Shown in pieces: positions 45,356 to 55,252 of a stretch of DNA of 64,000 nucleotides. The translations under genes were made by a program, and so were the position numbers. The DNA is from Monocercomonoides exilis (taxonomy: Eukaryota > Preaxostyla > Oxymonadida > Polymastigidae), in NCBI GenBank assembly GCA_001643675.2, contig LSRY02000006.1, positions 994,501-1,058,500 on the forward strand, read 5' to 3'. Each line of letters begins with the position of its first letter. Position 1 is the first letter of the stretch. The notes under the pieces are model-generated. The model had not been told where the DNA came from. It searched no databases and saw only the letters and a list, made by a program, of their open reading frames with translations.

Positions 45356-48300
45356 ATGCTATTATATTCATATTTGCCTTTGCTTTTGGAAATTTTCTTT
45401 TTTACAAAAACAGAAAATTTTGAAATTCCTTTGATTTATTCTACCTCGCAGCATCTTTTCCAACTATCAAATACAACATGCATATGCGATAATATGGAGT
45501 TTTTGTCCCGTTCAAAATCTAAAGTTGCTGTTATTGAAGAGAGTTCTCAACTTCGTCTTTATTTCTGTTCTGTTCTCAATGAAGGGGCTTCCCCATCTTT
45601 TATATCATGTGGAAACTTAGAGCTTACTAATTTTTCTCTTGAGGTCCATAAAAATCATGATTTTTACGCACATTCAATTGTTCTTTGCTCAAATGCAAAT
45701 CATTTAACTTTAAGTCAAAGCTCTTTTTCATCACTGCGAACCATCTCTCATTCCCCTTTGCTATTTTCTGGGCAATGCACTTTTGTCACTCTTATTGGAA
45801 ACATTTTCAAGAATTGCTCTTCTGTCCTTTCCTGTAAGACAACTCTTGAAAACCAACAAAGTTTTTTCCACCGAACAATTTGTGGAACAAAGTTTATATC
45901 TACTGATTTCCCATTACACATCATCACGCAAACTTCATCTGATAATTCACGAAGCACCGATATAATTTGCAATTCAACTTTTCTGAAATGTTCAACAATT
46001 TACAACCAGCGTCAGACTCCAACAGGAGAGGCAGTTTTTTCAAATGCAACATTTTCCAAATGCAAAGGAAAAGATTGTGCAGGAGGAGGTCTCATGATGT
46101 CTGGCAATGGAAATGGCTCACTTACACTGACATCTTGCACGTTTGATCGATGTAGTTCCGATCGAAATGGTGGAGGCTTATATGCAGTCGGGCTGGAACA
46201 TGTATCTATCAAGTTTACGAGCTTTAATGAATGCGTTACTGGATCTACATCAACAGGAGCACTTGGAGGAGGATGCTACATTTCACAAATATCTAATGAA
46301 GTTGAACTTAAAGCATGCAAATTCAGCGGGTGCACTGCAGATTCGAAAGCAGGAGGAATGTTCCTATCCAGTATTCCAAATGAGCTTATGCCTGTAGAAG
46401 AATGCGAATATCGTAATTGTATTGCAGTTGAAATGACTGGAGGAGGCATCTCCATGATGGAGTTTAACCCTGAAATGTCCATGTCAAATTGCCTCTTTGA
46501 TAGCTGTAGCTCAAAATTTGGAGGAGGAGGCTTGGACATAACATTCAAAGTATCAACAACGATTAATAAAGAAGAAAGAGTTAAAAGAAAAAGCTTCAAC
46601 ATTCTACACAATTATAATAATATGACTTACTTCATTTTCTTTTCTTTCGCAAACGATACAACATCCAACAATGGAAAAGATGTTATAATTTTTGATAGGC
46701 AGAACTCGCTTTCGCAAACTCCATTTGACTCCAGCTTTTCAACATCAGGGGTTGATCGTCTATGCTACGTAAATTCCAAATCAACGACAATAATTGACTC
46801 TTGGCTTCCAGAAGGCATGCTTGAACGAGTCGTATCACCAAAAACCGGACAGAATACGGACGATTGTGGATCTCAACATGAACCTTGTCTTACAATTGAA
46901 TGGGCAATCCAGCGAATGAATAGCATTGGCACTCAACGTATTCGAGTGGAAGATGGAACGTGCAATGAGAAATGTATAAACATCAGGGAGAAGAGTGCCA
47001 TCATTGTTTCGTCTTCTTCAGAAACAGTTTTATGCGATTCTTTGATTTCCACAGGTAGCCTATTTATTGTGACAACTGGTGATTTAAAGATTCGATTTTT
47101 CAATATTGTTCATGGAAAGCAGATTAATGATATTGATCATAATGGCTTACTGCATTTAAACACACCAGACATTGTTGAATTTGATGTGACTCTCTTTGAA
47201 ATGACCGGATCAGGTTCAATCTCACTTGGATCCTGTAACATTTCTCCGTATTCTGCGAGCTATAATGCTATTTTTACGCGTCCTTTATTTATTCTCAACG
47301 GAGGATTGCTGGAATTTGACGATGTTTCTATCATTTCCTTTCAAATAACTTGCTCAATGATTGTCTTTTCTGCGGGATCTTTCACACCTTCTTCACTTTT
47401 GCTTACAAAGGCTTCTTTTACAAATATCACACTTTCAGAAAATCATGCATCTGTTCTTGAGTCGTCTTTGCCTTCAACTACATCTTTCATCATTGATAAT
47501 TGTACATTCAGTTCTTGCACATCGAAAAATTGTGAAAGAGGTGGGGGAATTTTTATTTCATTATCAAACATGCAATCCTTGTATATTTCTGATTCAGGAT
47601 TTACAATGTGTGAATCGGCAAGCGGAAATACTCAATCTTGCTGTGTTTTTCATTCTGAACAGAATAACGAAGAGGTCACTGGAAGAGGAGGAGGACTTTT
47701 TATTTCTGTTAGCGATATTACCAAACCAGAAATAAAGAATAGCAATTTTGACCCTCTCAACTTTCAACTAACAAATTTAGTATTCAAAGAAAATTATGCT
47801 TCAATTGGACGTGATTTGTTTCTACAGTGTCCACGACTTATCGAGCTTGTGACTCCAGAGAACTTTGCATTTTCTCTGGATCCTCCTCTTTTTAACAGAG
47901 AAAATGCGATTTTCGGAAGTGAAACAACGTTGTCTTCATTTATGGCTTCATCTTTGTCACATCCGCTGACAGATTTTAATTTACTCAATTTTCTTATTAA
48001 CTTCAAAGATGTGCAGATTTCAATTTCATCTTCGACTGGAATGGATTTTCTTTCTTGTGGAACAGAATCACTTCCCTGTAAAACAGTGGAAGTCGGACGT
48101 GAACACCTTTTAAAAGACGAAGAAGGAATGCAGCATCTTCAGATTATTGATCTTGGAGCTATTTTGAAAGTAGACGATTTTACAGATATGTCGATAACCG
48201 GCTTGAAGAAAAGTGAAAATGATGTGGATAACCTAAGTTCTTCTTTATCATTTGATATCTTATCTGCAGACAATCAATCATGTGTAATGCAAAATCTGGG

Positions 48301-51300
48301 AAGACTATCTTTTTCTTCAATCATTTTGAATCTTCAAAGTAACCTTCCACCCCAAATAACACATTTAATTTATTCAGAAGGCTGCTTGGAATTTAATGTT
48401 GTTTCATTTTCATGTTCTAGCTCTTTGTCAGTTAAATGCAATACATTGTCAATTGGCTCAGGTTCATTAATATGCTCTTCAGCAACTCTTAATCCAGTTA
48501 TTTTTGAAAAGCCTTTTGCTATTGCCACAACATTTACAGACATATCGATAACACACTTCAAAGCTCTTCGACCATCTCTAATAGGATGCTCGTTAATAAT
48601 GATTTCCCCTTCGATAAGCATAACATCCTCAAAGTACCGCAATTCAAATCGATTCATCCAAATAAATGACTCTTCTTTTGAAAATGTTCAACATTCTCTA
48701 AATGGATCGTGTATTTTATCATTTAGCTCTCATTCAAATGAAGGGTACTTGGCTAATAAAAATGAAGATTCCTTCCCCACTGTTTATATATCCAATTCTA
48801 AGTTTTCAAATTGCCTATCTCGAGCTAGTTCACAAGGAGGTGCGCTTTTTGTTCAGTTGGATCCTCATCAAGATTCACAGAAATTGCAATTTTCTCCTCA
48901 GCTGCACATCAAGGACTCCATCTTTTCTTCTTGTGAAGCATCTACTGCATCAGATCCAGAAGTTGTTGATATTGGCAGAGGAGGTGCGCTGTATCTCATG
49001 CTGAAGGAAGGTTCCACAAAGCTTCAAGCAAATACTGGGAATGAAAACATGAATTGTGCTGACTTCTTTTTTGAGAATATTGTTTTCACAAAGAATAATG
49101 CAACAATTGGACGAGATTTGTTTATCAACACGGTTGATCTCTTGAGAGACATCTACCCAGATCGTTTTATTTTGGACTACTCTGTTTCATCATTCAATCA
49201 AAAAAATGCCTTTGCTGGATCAGACGATGAGATTGCAGATTTAGATCTTCTTCGCCTGTTGATTACTTTTTCGAATAGCACTATTTGTGTCTCTTCCACA
49301 TCTGGTTTGGATGTACTTCGATGTGGAAGCCAAGCTGAACCATGCAAATCAATTCCTTTTGCTGCAACGCACATTAGCGAAACTATAGTTGACAAAACAC
49401 TTTCATTTCTCGGAGAGACAATTGTTGAAACTTCATTTGATTGCACGAATTTCAGTTTTATTGGATCCGGAGACACGTTTCCAGTGACCCTCCGATTTAG
49501 TCGGAACATTCTAAATGAAAATTCACTTTCAGTTCTCCGAAACACAGAGAAATTCTCTTCTTCACAAATTATGTTCTCTTTTCCATCATCCTTATCATCA
49601 TCATTTGCTTCTCTGATTGCTTCTGAATATTCAGCGAAGCTTATGTTAACAAGCTGTGCGTTTTCATCATTTACTGAAAAAGTCGAAACTGAGGCAGAAG
49701 GATATTCCTTTGATATCATTCAAGTAAAAGGAGGTTCGTTAGAAATGCAATCTTGCTCTATGCAATCGATAACTTTTATGAATTCTTTTATTCATGCGCA
49801 AAATTTTGCAAGCATTACAATAAATCGAATGATTGCAATTGACGTTGCCTTTATAGATGGTTCACTTATTAATGTTGATGCAATCGCTAATTCTAATTAT
49901 GAGTCGGAAGTGAGCAGAAGAAGCATCCAAATAGAAGAATCCAATTTTTCTGATATTTCTCATCGTCCATCGACAAGCGCGATCATTTCTTTGCCTTCAT
50001 TCGATAATGCCTATCCGGTTGATATTTCAGTTGAGAATTCAAGTATTTCAGAATGCATTTGCACGGAATGCATTGCTGGCGGTTGCATAGCAATGATTGT
50101 CGACAGCACTTCTTCCTTTACCACAACAAATTGCAGCTTTACGGAATCTTTAGCGTTAAAGGCAAAAGGAGGAATTGCATATCTGAATTGCATTAATGCT
50201 ACCAATGATTTTGCATTCAACAAAGTTATCTTCGAAAGAAACGATGCAGCAGAAGGACGAAACATTTTCATTGAGAGCGATAATCTTCACTTATCCATAA
50301 AATCATTTCGATTCAATTTTGACTATCTTTCTGATTCAGTCAATCGTGAGAATTCGATGATGGGGATAGATCCTTCTCTTAAAAGTAGCATAAACCTCCT
50401 CAGATATTTGATAGACTACTTGGAAAAGACTGTATATGTTAGTGAAACAGAAGGAATTGACGTTAACAGATGTGGATCTGAGCAAGAGCCATGCGCAACT
50501 ATGGGACAAGGGCTCGTCAATTTGATTAGAGATTCAGGCAAAGCTAAAGACCAATCATTGGTTCTTGTTACAAACGTTACAATGATTTCTGGGCTGTATA
50601 TGAGCAATGTGCATCTAACATCTCAAACAGAGCCATCAATGCCGCGAAGCACGATCACTCTTTCTAAAGACTTATTTGCTTCATCAAAAATCCTTGTTAA
50701 CAGGGAAGATTTCATATTAAGCAAAGTCAATTTTGATTTTAGCCATGTTGTTATCGCTGAACAAGCTGTTTTTATTTATTCAACTCCCCTGAAAGCAACA
50801 ACCAGTTGCTCTTTAACGCTTTCCCATTGTCAATTCAGCTCGCACAATACATTAAATGAAAATTCATTTCTGCCATTATCTTTAATCGAAGTAAGCTTAT
50901 CAACAATCGAAATCAATGATGTGACATTTTCATCGATTCAAATTGAATTTCCGATTTTTAAGTTGAATCATATGATAACAATAAATGTTAATAATTCTGC
51001 TTTCTCCAAAATTGAATTGAATCAATCTGCAATTGCAGAGTGCATTCAATACTCTGCTTCGAATAGTTCTTCTCTTCAATTAACAACAGTATCATTCAGT
51101 CAGATCAATCGACATACAAATGGGCCTTCAGTTGTTATGTACGCGACTGAATTTCCTTTAGAAATCGTCACAGAAACAGATTCAGAGATTCGCTTTGAAG
51201 CCTGTTCTTTTGACAATTGCAGATCTTCTTCCTCAGAAGCTGGAGGCGCTCTTTATATTGACACAAGGAATGGAGGTGCTTGTGTCCTCGAAAGCATAAC

Positions 51301-54300
51301 GTCCGAATCCTGCGAAGCTTTGCAAAATGAATTAAATCCAGTTGAGCCACAGAAAGGAAGAGGAGGATTTTTATATCTGCTTACAAGTACGATTCCTGAA
51401 CTTACTTCATATAATTATTTATTCAGAGAAATGAAATTTACAAATAACTTAGCAAATGTTGGACGAGATTTTTTCATTAAAAGTGTTGATCTTTTCAACA
51501 CCATAAATCCTCTCCTTTTCCTGTTTGATTATCAAAGTGAGTTGTTCAATAAAACAAATGCACTTTATGGTTCAGATGATAAAGGCAACGTAGATGTAGA
51601 CCTTTTGCAATTTCTAATAATTTATACGAACGAAACAATACATATTTCACAATCTCAAGGAACGGATTATCCCAGCTGTGGAACAATTGAAAAGCTATGC
51701 AAAACAATTGAAATTGGAATGGAACACCTTTCGTCAAAGGAAGAAACTCAACAACGTACCCTTTCATTTGCACCAGATTGTTTAATGATAAACTCCGTTG
51801 ATTGGAGCGACTTGCGTATTACACATACAGATAGTTTTCCATCTGAATCTGGACGAGCTGAGTTGTCTTTCTTATCATCAATTACAGTAGAACAAGGAAA
51901 TTCCATCATCAAAAACAATGGAAATCTAATTTTTGAACAGGTTAATTTCATCCTTGAGAAATCATTTGATACATCTGTTCACTTCCTCATTTCATCTGAA
52001 TATAACTTTGAAAAGCGAATGCGCAATGGTCAAACACATCCATTGCTCAAAATTGTCGAATGCAATTTTATCTTTACTCAAGAGCCAGAAAAATTGAATG
52101 AGCAATCACTTAGCTATTCTCTTGTGTCTATTCTTGGCGGTAGCATTACTCTTGACAAATGTGAAATCGCTCATTTGTCATTTGCATCTTCACCACTTTG
52201 CTTTAATGATCATGCAAATGCCCAACTAAATTGGATAAACGGGACAAATCTTTCAGTTGAACATGGCCCATTGTTTTCGGTTTACGCTTCTGAAGACGAT
52301 GAATCCGTTGACCAAGGAGCCATTCATATTTCATCATCTTTTATTGATTCAGCAAAGATTCTCGACACCTCATCTGCTCTTTTAAATATAAATCATTCAA
52401 CATCTTTAAATGAACACGCTTCCTATACGATTTGTCTAGAGACCACAACATTTAGTTTTATATCATCTTCGAAGTCTGTTTTCGGTGGAGTTATTGCACA
52501 GAATCTTCTCGATGTCGAAGATAAGTTAAATGTTACTGATTGCATTTTCCAAGAATGTGTCTGTGGCTGCGATGTTTTGAATGAAAGTGTTACAAGAGGA
52601 GGTGCAATATTCTTTTCATGTGAAAGCTTTTGTGATAAATTTATCTTTTCTGAAATAGATTTCATTTCTGATAATGCAACCATTGGAAGGGACATTTTTA
52701 TGGTGTGCGATAGTCTCAGGACATATGCGACTAAGGAGCATTTTCAACTTGATTTTGCAAAGCCGATTACTGAATTCAACCCCGAAAACGCTCTCTATGG
52801 AACGGACAGAATAGAGTTTACAGATTATGATCTTCTTAGTTTCCTTATTATCTACACTTCCCCGAACATCTATGTCTCGAGCACTGGAAGCGCAAATTAT
52901 TCACGATGTGGATCAATTAAAGAGCCGTGCACTTCCATGACAATTGGAGTAGCACATTTAATAGACAGAGAAGACGAAGCAAAACCTTATGAACTTAAAA
53001 CGTTAACTTTGATGGATTATGATACTATCAATAAATCTGTTATAATTACAAATACAACAATTATTTCAGCAATAGAAATGAGTGAGCTTTGCTCAATTAA
53101 TGTTGGGTATCCTTTTTCAATGACAAGTGATGCACATTCGGTATTTACTAGTTCTCATTCATGTTTGCTCCAAGATGTAAGAATCGGTCTTCCGTCCATT
53201 GCTATTGACGAGTGCACTTCTTTATTTATGAGTGTTCCAACAAGTGAAGAAGGGGAATGCCGCTTTGAAGGTGTTAACATTGAGGGAAATGAATTTGAAG
53301 CTATGCAATTTTCATTTCTTTCTGTAAATGGTGGATCTGTTTTAATTTCAAACTGTTCTCTGGTAAATGCAATCATCAGGCCAACTATGATAACTTGTAC
53401 AACTGACCAATCTATCAATGTTACAGCTTTTGATATTGATGAAATGAAGTTAGTTGAAGGATCACTTTTTTCATTTTCAAACAAAGCAAGACTTGTTTCA
53501 TTTGCAGAATGTACATTTCAAAAAATTACAGCATTATCAGAGAATTCCAGATTGATCTCAGTGACACCAGAAGATAACATAAATACAAATTATGATGAAC
53601 ATATATTTGAGATAAAACATTGCGAAACGTTTGGCTGCAGTTCGGTTTTGAAAAATGGAAATCTAATCACAGCAAATGGAGTCTCTGCTGTTATGGAATA
53701 TTGCCTTTTTGATGGATACATTGAAGATGAGAAGAATAGAGGACGAAGATACAACAACAAAGAGTCCCTGAATGGTATTTGTTCATGGGATGAATCAAGT
53801 ATTTCGTTTATTTCGTCGAACGTTCTGATAAGCAATGCTTCTTTTACAAATTTACTAAACGGGGCATTGTCCTTTGAACATTCTGTTGTGACCCTGAAAG
53901 ACATATCTCTTGAAAACAACACAGGATCAGTGATAGACGAATCGTATCCTTCCATTAGACGCAACGTCATCTGCTCAAATGATGGATTTATTGATTTTGA
54001 AAGCATCAAAGAAGGAGATGGAATCCAAGGGACATCACTTTGGATTTCAAATAATAACTGTAGCATTGGAGGAAAGGCTCTTACAGATGTTTCTTCTTAT
54101 CATTTCGTGCCAATTCTCAGCAAAGTTGAAAAAGGGACTTCAAGCGACAAAAAAACACCCATCACATTTGAGGGGAGCTTGCTTCTTCCCTGCAATCTTT
54201 CATTTGAAGTGTTGATAGTTAAAAAATCTATAGAGGAGCACTTTTCATTTGGAGAGATTGACGAATTTGTTAATGAGAACCAAATGGAAGCGTCAATTCC

Positions 54301-54724
54301 AACGGAATATCTTGACAAGCATGCTCTTGAAATGCGCATAAGATTAGTATTCGGAGGCACAGAGGCAGAGACTTCACACACAACGCAATCTGTTATGCTA
54401 AAACCAAAAACTGCTCTTTCAAAGCAAGCCACAACTATTTTAACAATTTCCTTTATAATTTCATGGTTTTTGTTCATTTTCATCATTGTAATAGTCGCAA
54501 TGATAAAGGAGAAGGTTTGCGACAATTGCAAATGTAAACGCAAACACAAATTTATTCGAATCGACAATGAAGACTCTTTGTACTTCCGTGATACTCGATT
54601 GACGGAAATGACAGAAGAGCCGTCAAAGATAGAAAATGCGGTTAATAAAGAAGAAAGTACAAAAGAGGAATCGATTAGCAGTCAACCGCTCATTCCACTT
54701 GTTGTTGAATCCGGAAAATGTTAG
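45356..54724 (+). CDS. Giant right-handed beta-helix type I surface protein with six repeated modules
   Basis: One open frame of 3122 codons starts at an ATG followed by a hydrophobic leader (MLLYSYLPLLLEIFFF). The body is built of pectate-lyase-like parallel beta-helix rungs: repeated C-x-F-x-x-C and GGG(I/L/A) steps such as GGGLYAVGLEHV and GRGGGLFISVSD. At least six larger modules of about 380-420 residues begin with a CG-x4-PC element: CGSQHEPC (46867), CGTESLPC (48055), CGSQAEPC (49322), CGSEQEPC (50471), CGTIEKLC (51676) and CGSIKEPC (52907). Most modules also carry an N-x-IGRDLFI/FNFDY/NA-x-GSD/DLL-x-FLI segment. A membrane helix lies near residues 3026-3050, followed by a Cys/Lys stop-transfer (CDNCKCKRKHK) and an acidic cytosolic tail. 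The architecture is typical of large Preaxostyla surface families. It is probably a surface glycan-binding or adhesion protein; no pectate-lyase catalytic residues were identified. Confidence 0.88.
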   Translation: MLLYSYLPLLLEIFFFTKTENFEIPLIYSTSQHLFQLSNTTCICDNMEFLSRSKSKVAVIEESSQLRLYFCSVLNEGASPSFISCGNLELTNFSLEVHKNHDFYAHSIVLCSNANHLTLSQSSFSSLRTISHSPLLFSGQCTFVTLIGNIFKNCSSVLSCKTTLENQQSFFHRTICGTKFISTDFPLHIITQTSSDNSRSTDIICNSTFLKCSTIYNQRQTPTGEAVFSNATFSKCKGKDCAGGGLMMSGNGNGSLTLTSCTFDRCSSDRNGGGLYAVGLEHVSIKFTSFNECVTGSTSTGALGGGCYISQISNEVELKACKFSGCTADSKAGGMFLSSIPNELMPVEECEYRNCIAVEMTGGGISMMEFNPEMSMSNCLFDSCSSKFGGGGLDITFKVSTTINKEERVKRKSFNILHNYNNMTYFIFFSFANDTTSNNGKDVIIFDRQNSLSQTPFDSSFSTSGVDRLCYVNSKSTTIIDSWLPEGMLERVVSPKTGQNTDDCGSQHEPCLTIEWAIQRMNSIGTQRIRVEDGTCNEKCINIREKSAIIVSSSSETVLCDSLISTGSLFIVTTGDLKIRFFNIVHGKQINDIDHNGLLHLNTPDIVEFDVTLFEMTGSGSISLGSCNISPYSASYNAIFTRPLFILNGGLLEFDDVSIISFQITCSMIVFSAGSFTPSSLLLTKASFTNITLSENHASVLESSLPSTTSFIIDNCTFSSCTSKNCERGGGIFISLSNMQSLYISDSGFTMCESASGNTQSCCVFHSEQNNEEVTGRGGGLFISVSDITKPEIKNSNFDPLNFQLTNLVFKENYASIGRDLFLQCPRLIELVTPENFAFSLDPPLFNRENAIFGSETTLSSFMASSLSHPLTDFNLLNFLINFKDVQISISSSTGMDFLSCGTESLPCKTVEVGREHLLKDEEGMQHLQIIDLGAILKVDDFTDMSITGLKKSENDVDNLSSSLSFDILSADNQSCVMQNLGRLSFSSIILNLQSNLPPQITHLIYSEGCLEFNVVSFSCSSSLSVKCNTLSIGSGSLICSSATLNPVIFEKPFAIATTFTDISITHFKALRPSLIGCSLIMISPSISITSSKYRNSNRFIQINDSSFENVQHSLNGSCILSFSSHSNEGYLANKNEDSFPTVYISNSKFSNCLSRASSQGGALFVQLDPHQDSQKLQFSPQLHIKDSIFSSCEASTASDPEVVDIGRGGALYLMLKEGSTKLQANTGNENMNCADFFFENIVFTKNNATIGRDLFINTVDLLRDIYPDRFILDYSVSSFNQKNAFAGSDDEIADLDLLRLLITFSNSTICVSSTSGLDVLRCGSQAEPCKSIPFAATHISETIVDKTLSFLGETIVETSFDCTNFSFIGSGDTFPVTLRFSRNILNENSLSVLRNTEKFSSSQIMFSFPSSLSSSFASLIASEYSAKLMLTSCAFSSFTEKVETEAEGYSFDIIQVKGGSLEMQSCSMQSITFMNSFIHAQNFASITINRMIAIDVAFIDGSLINVDAIANSNYESEVSRRSIQIEESNFSDISHRPSTSAIISLPSFDNAYPVDISVENSSISECICTECIAGGCIAMIVDSTSSFTTTNCSFTESLALKAKGGIAYLNCINATNDFAFNKVIFERNDAAEGRNIFIESDNLHLSIKSFRFNFDYLSDSVNRENSMMGIDPSLKSSINLLRYLIDYLEKTVYVSETEGIDVNRCGSEQEPCATMGQGLVNLIRDSGKAKDQSLVLVTNVTMISGLYMSNVHLTSQTEPSMPRSTITLSKDLFASSKILVNREDFILSKVNFDFSHVVIAEQAVFIYSTPLKATTSCSLTLSHCQFSSHNTLNENSFLPLSLIEVSLSTIEINDVTFSSIQIEFPIFKLNHMITINVNNSAFSKIELNQSAIAECIQYSASNSSSLQLTTVSFSQINRHTNGPSVVMYATEFPLEIVTETDSEIRFEACSFDNCRSSSSEAGGALYIDTRNGGACVLESITSESCEALQNELNPVEPQKGRGGFLYLLTSTIPELTSYNYLFREMKFTNNLANVGRDFFIKSVDLFNTINPLLFLFDYQSELFNKTNALYGSDDKGNVDVDLLQFLIIYTNETIHISQSQGTDYPSCGTIEKLCKTIEIGMEHLSSKEETQQRTLSFAPDCLMINSVDWSDLRITHTDSFPSESGRAELSFLSSITVEQGNSIIKNNGNLIFEQVNFILEKSFDTSVHFLISSEYNFEKRMRNGQTHPLLKIVECNFIFTQEPEKLNEQSLSYSLVSILGGSITLDKCEIAHLSFASSPLCFNDHANAQLNWINGTNLSVEHGPLFSVYASEDDESVDQGAIHISSSFIDSAKILDTSSALLNINHSTSLNEHASYTICLETTTFSFISSSKSVFGGVIAQNLLDVEDKLNVTDCIFQECVCGCDVLNESVTRGGAIFFSCESFCDKFIFSEIDFISDNATIGRDIFMVCDSLRTYATKEHFQLDFAKPITEFNPENALYGTDRIEFTDYDLLSFLIIYTSPNIYVSSTGSANYSRCGSIKEPCTSMTIGVAHLIDREDEAKPYELKTLTLMDYDTINKSVIITNTTIISAIEMSELCSINVGYPFSMTSDAHSVFTSSHSCLLQDVRIGLPSIAIDECTSLFMSVPTSEEGECRFEGVNIEGNEFEAMQFSFLSVNGGSVLISNCSLVNAIIRPTMITCTTDQSINVTAFDIDEMKLVEGSLFSFSNKARLVSFAECTFQKITALSENSRLISVTPEDNINTNYDEHIFEIKHCETFGCSSVLKNGNLITANGVSAVMEYCLFDGYIEDEKNRGRRYNNKESLNGICSWDESSISFISSNVLISNASFTNLLNGALSFEHSVVTLKDISLENNTGSVIDESYPSIRRNVICSNDGFIDFESIKEGDGIQGTSLWISNNNCSIGGKALTDVSSYHFVPILSKVEKGTSSDKKTPITFEGSLLLPCNLSFEVLIVKKSIEEHFSFGEIDEFVNENQMEASIPTEYLDKHALEMRIRLVFGGTEAETSHTTQSVMLKPKTALSKQATTILTISFIISWFLFIFIIVIVAMIKEKVCDNCKCKRKHKFIRIDNEDSLYFRDTRLTEMTEEPSKIENAVNKEESTKEESISSQPLIPLVVESGKC

Positions 54725-55252
54725 AATAACATTGGTATGAAATTATTCGCTGTATCATTCCTATATCCATATTTTTAAAACTGTTATTTTTTTGATTTTT
54801 CATTTTCACCCAAGATTTTTTTATTTGATAATTTCAACTATTATTTTGTCAGTGGTTTCTTCTTCATTTTCGTTTTAAAGATACGAAGCAAAAATTATTT
54901 TGTTCCTTGCACTTTCTGAATTATTTCCATAAGACTTTAAGTCTTCATAGACCAAATTAAACCTTTTGAATTTTTAATTAAAGGCTTTCATTTTCTGTTT
55001 TTGCATTTCACATATTACGCTCTTTTTTTTCCACTGTGGAAACGCTTCATTTACAAATCAAATTCAGTTTTATTCAAACAAAGCAATTGTGAAATTGTCA
55101 GCCATTCTAATTGTTGAAAATACTTTCAAAAAGATTCTTAAATGCTTTTTGAATTAAAACTTCAAAAAAACTTATTTCTTAAAAGAAAAATAAAAAGCCA
55201 AATGATAAAATTACAAAATTTCAATTTCTTTCACATAAATTTCGATGATAAA
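54725..55252. other. Convergent AT-rich spacer
   Basis: About 530 bp between the 3' ends of the beta-helix gene (+) and the ubiquitin protease (-). No gene or structure is recognised. Confidence 0.5.

Noticed and set aside
48370-53484. Minus-strand ORFs inside the beta-helix gene
   Set aside because: They are shadows of the repetitive plus-strand frame and recur at equivalent places in the modules.
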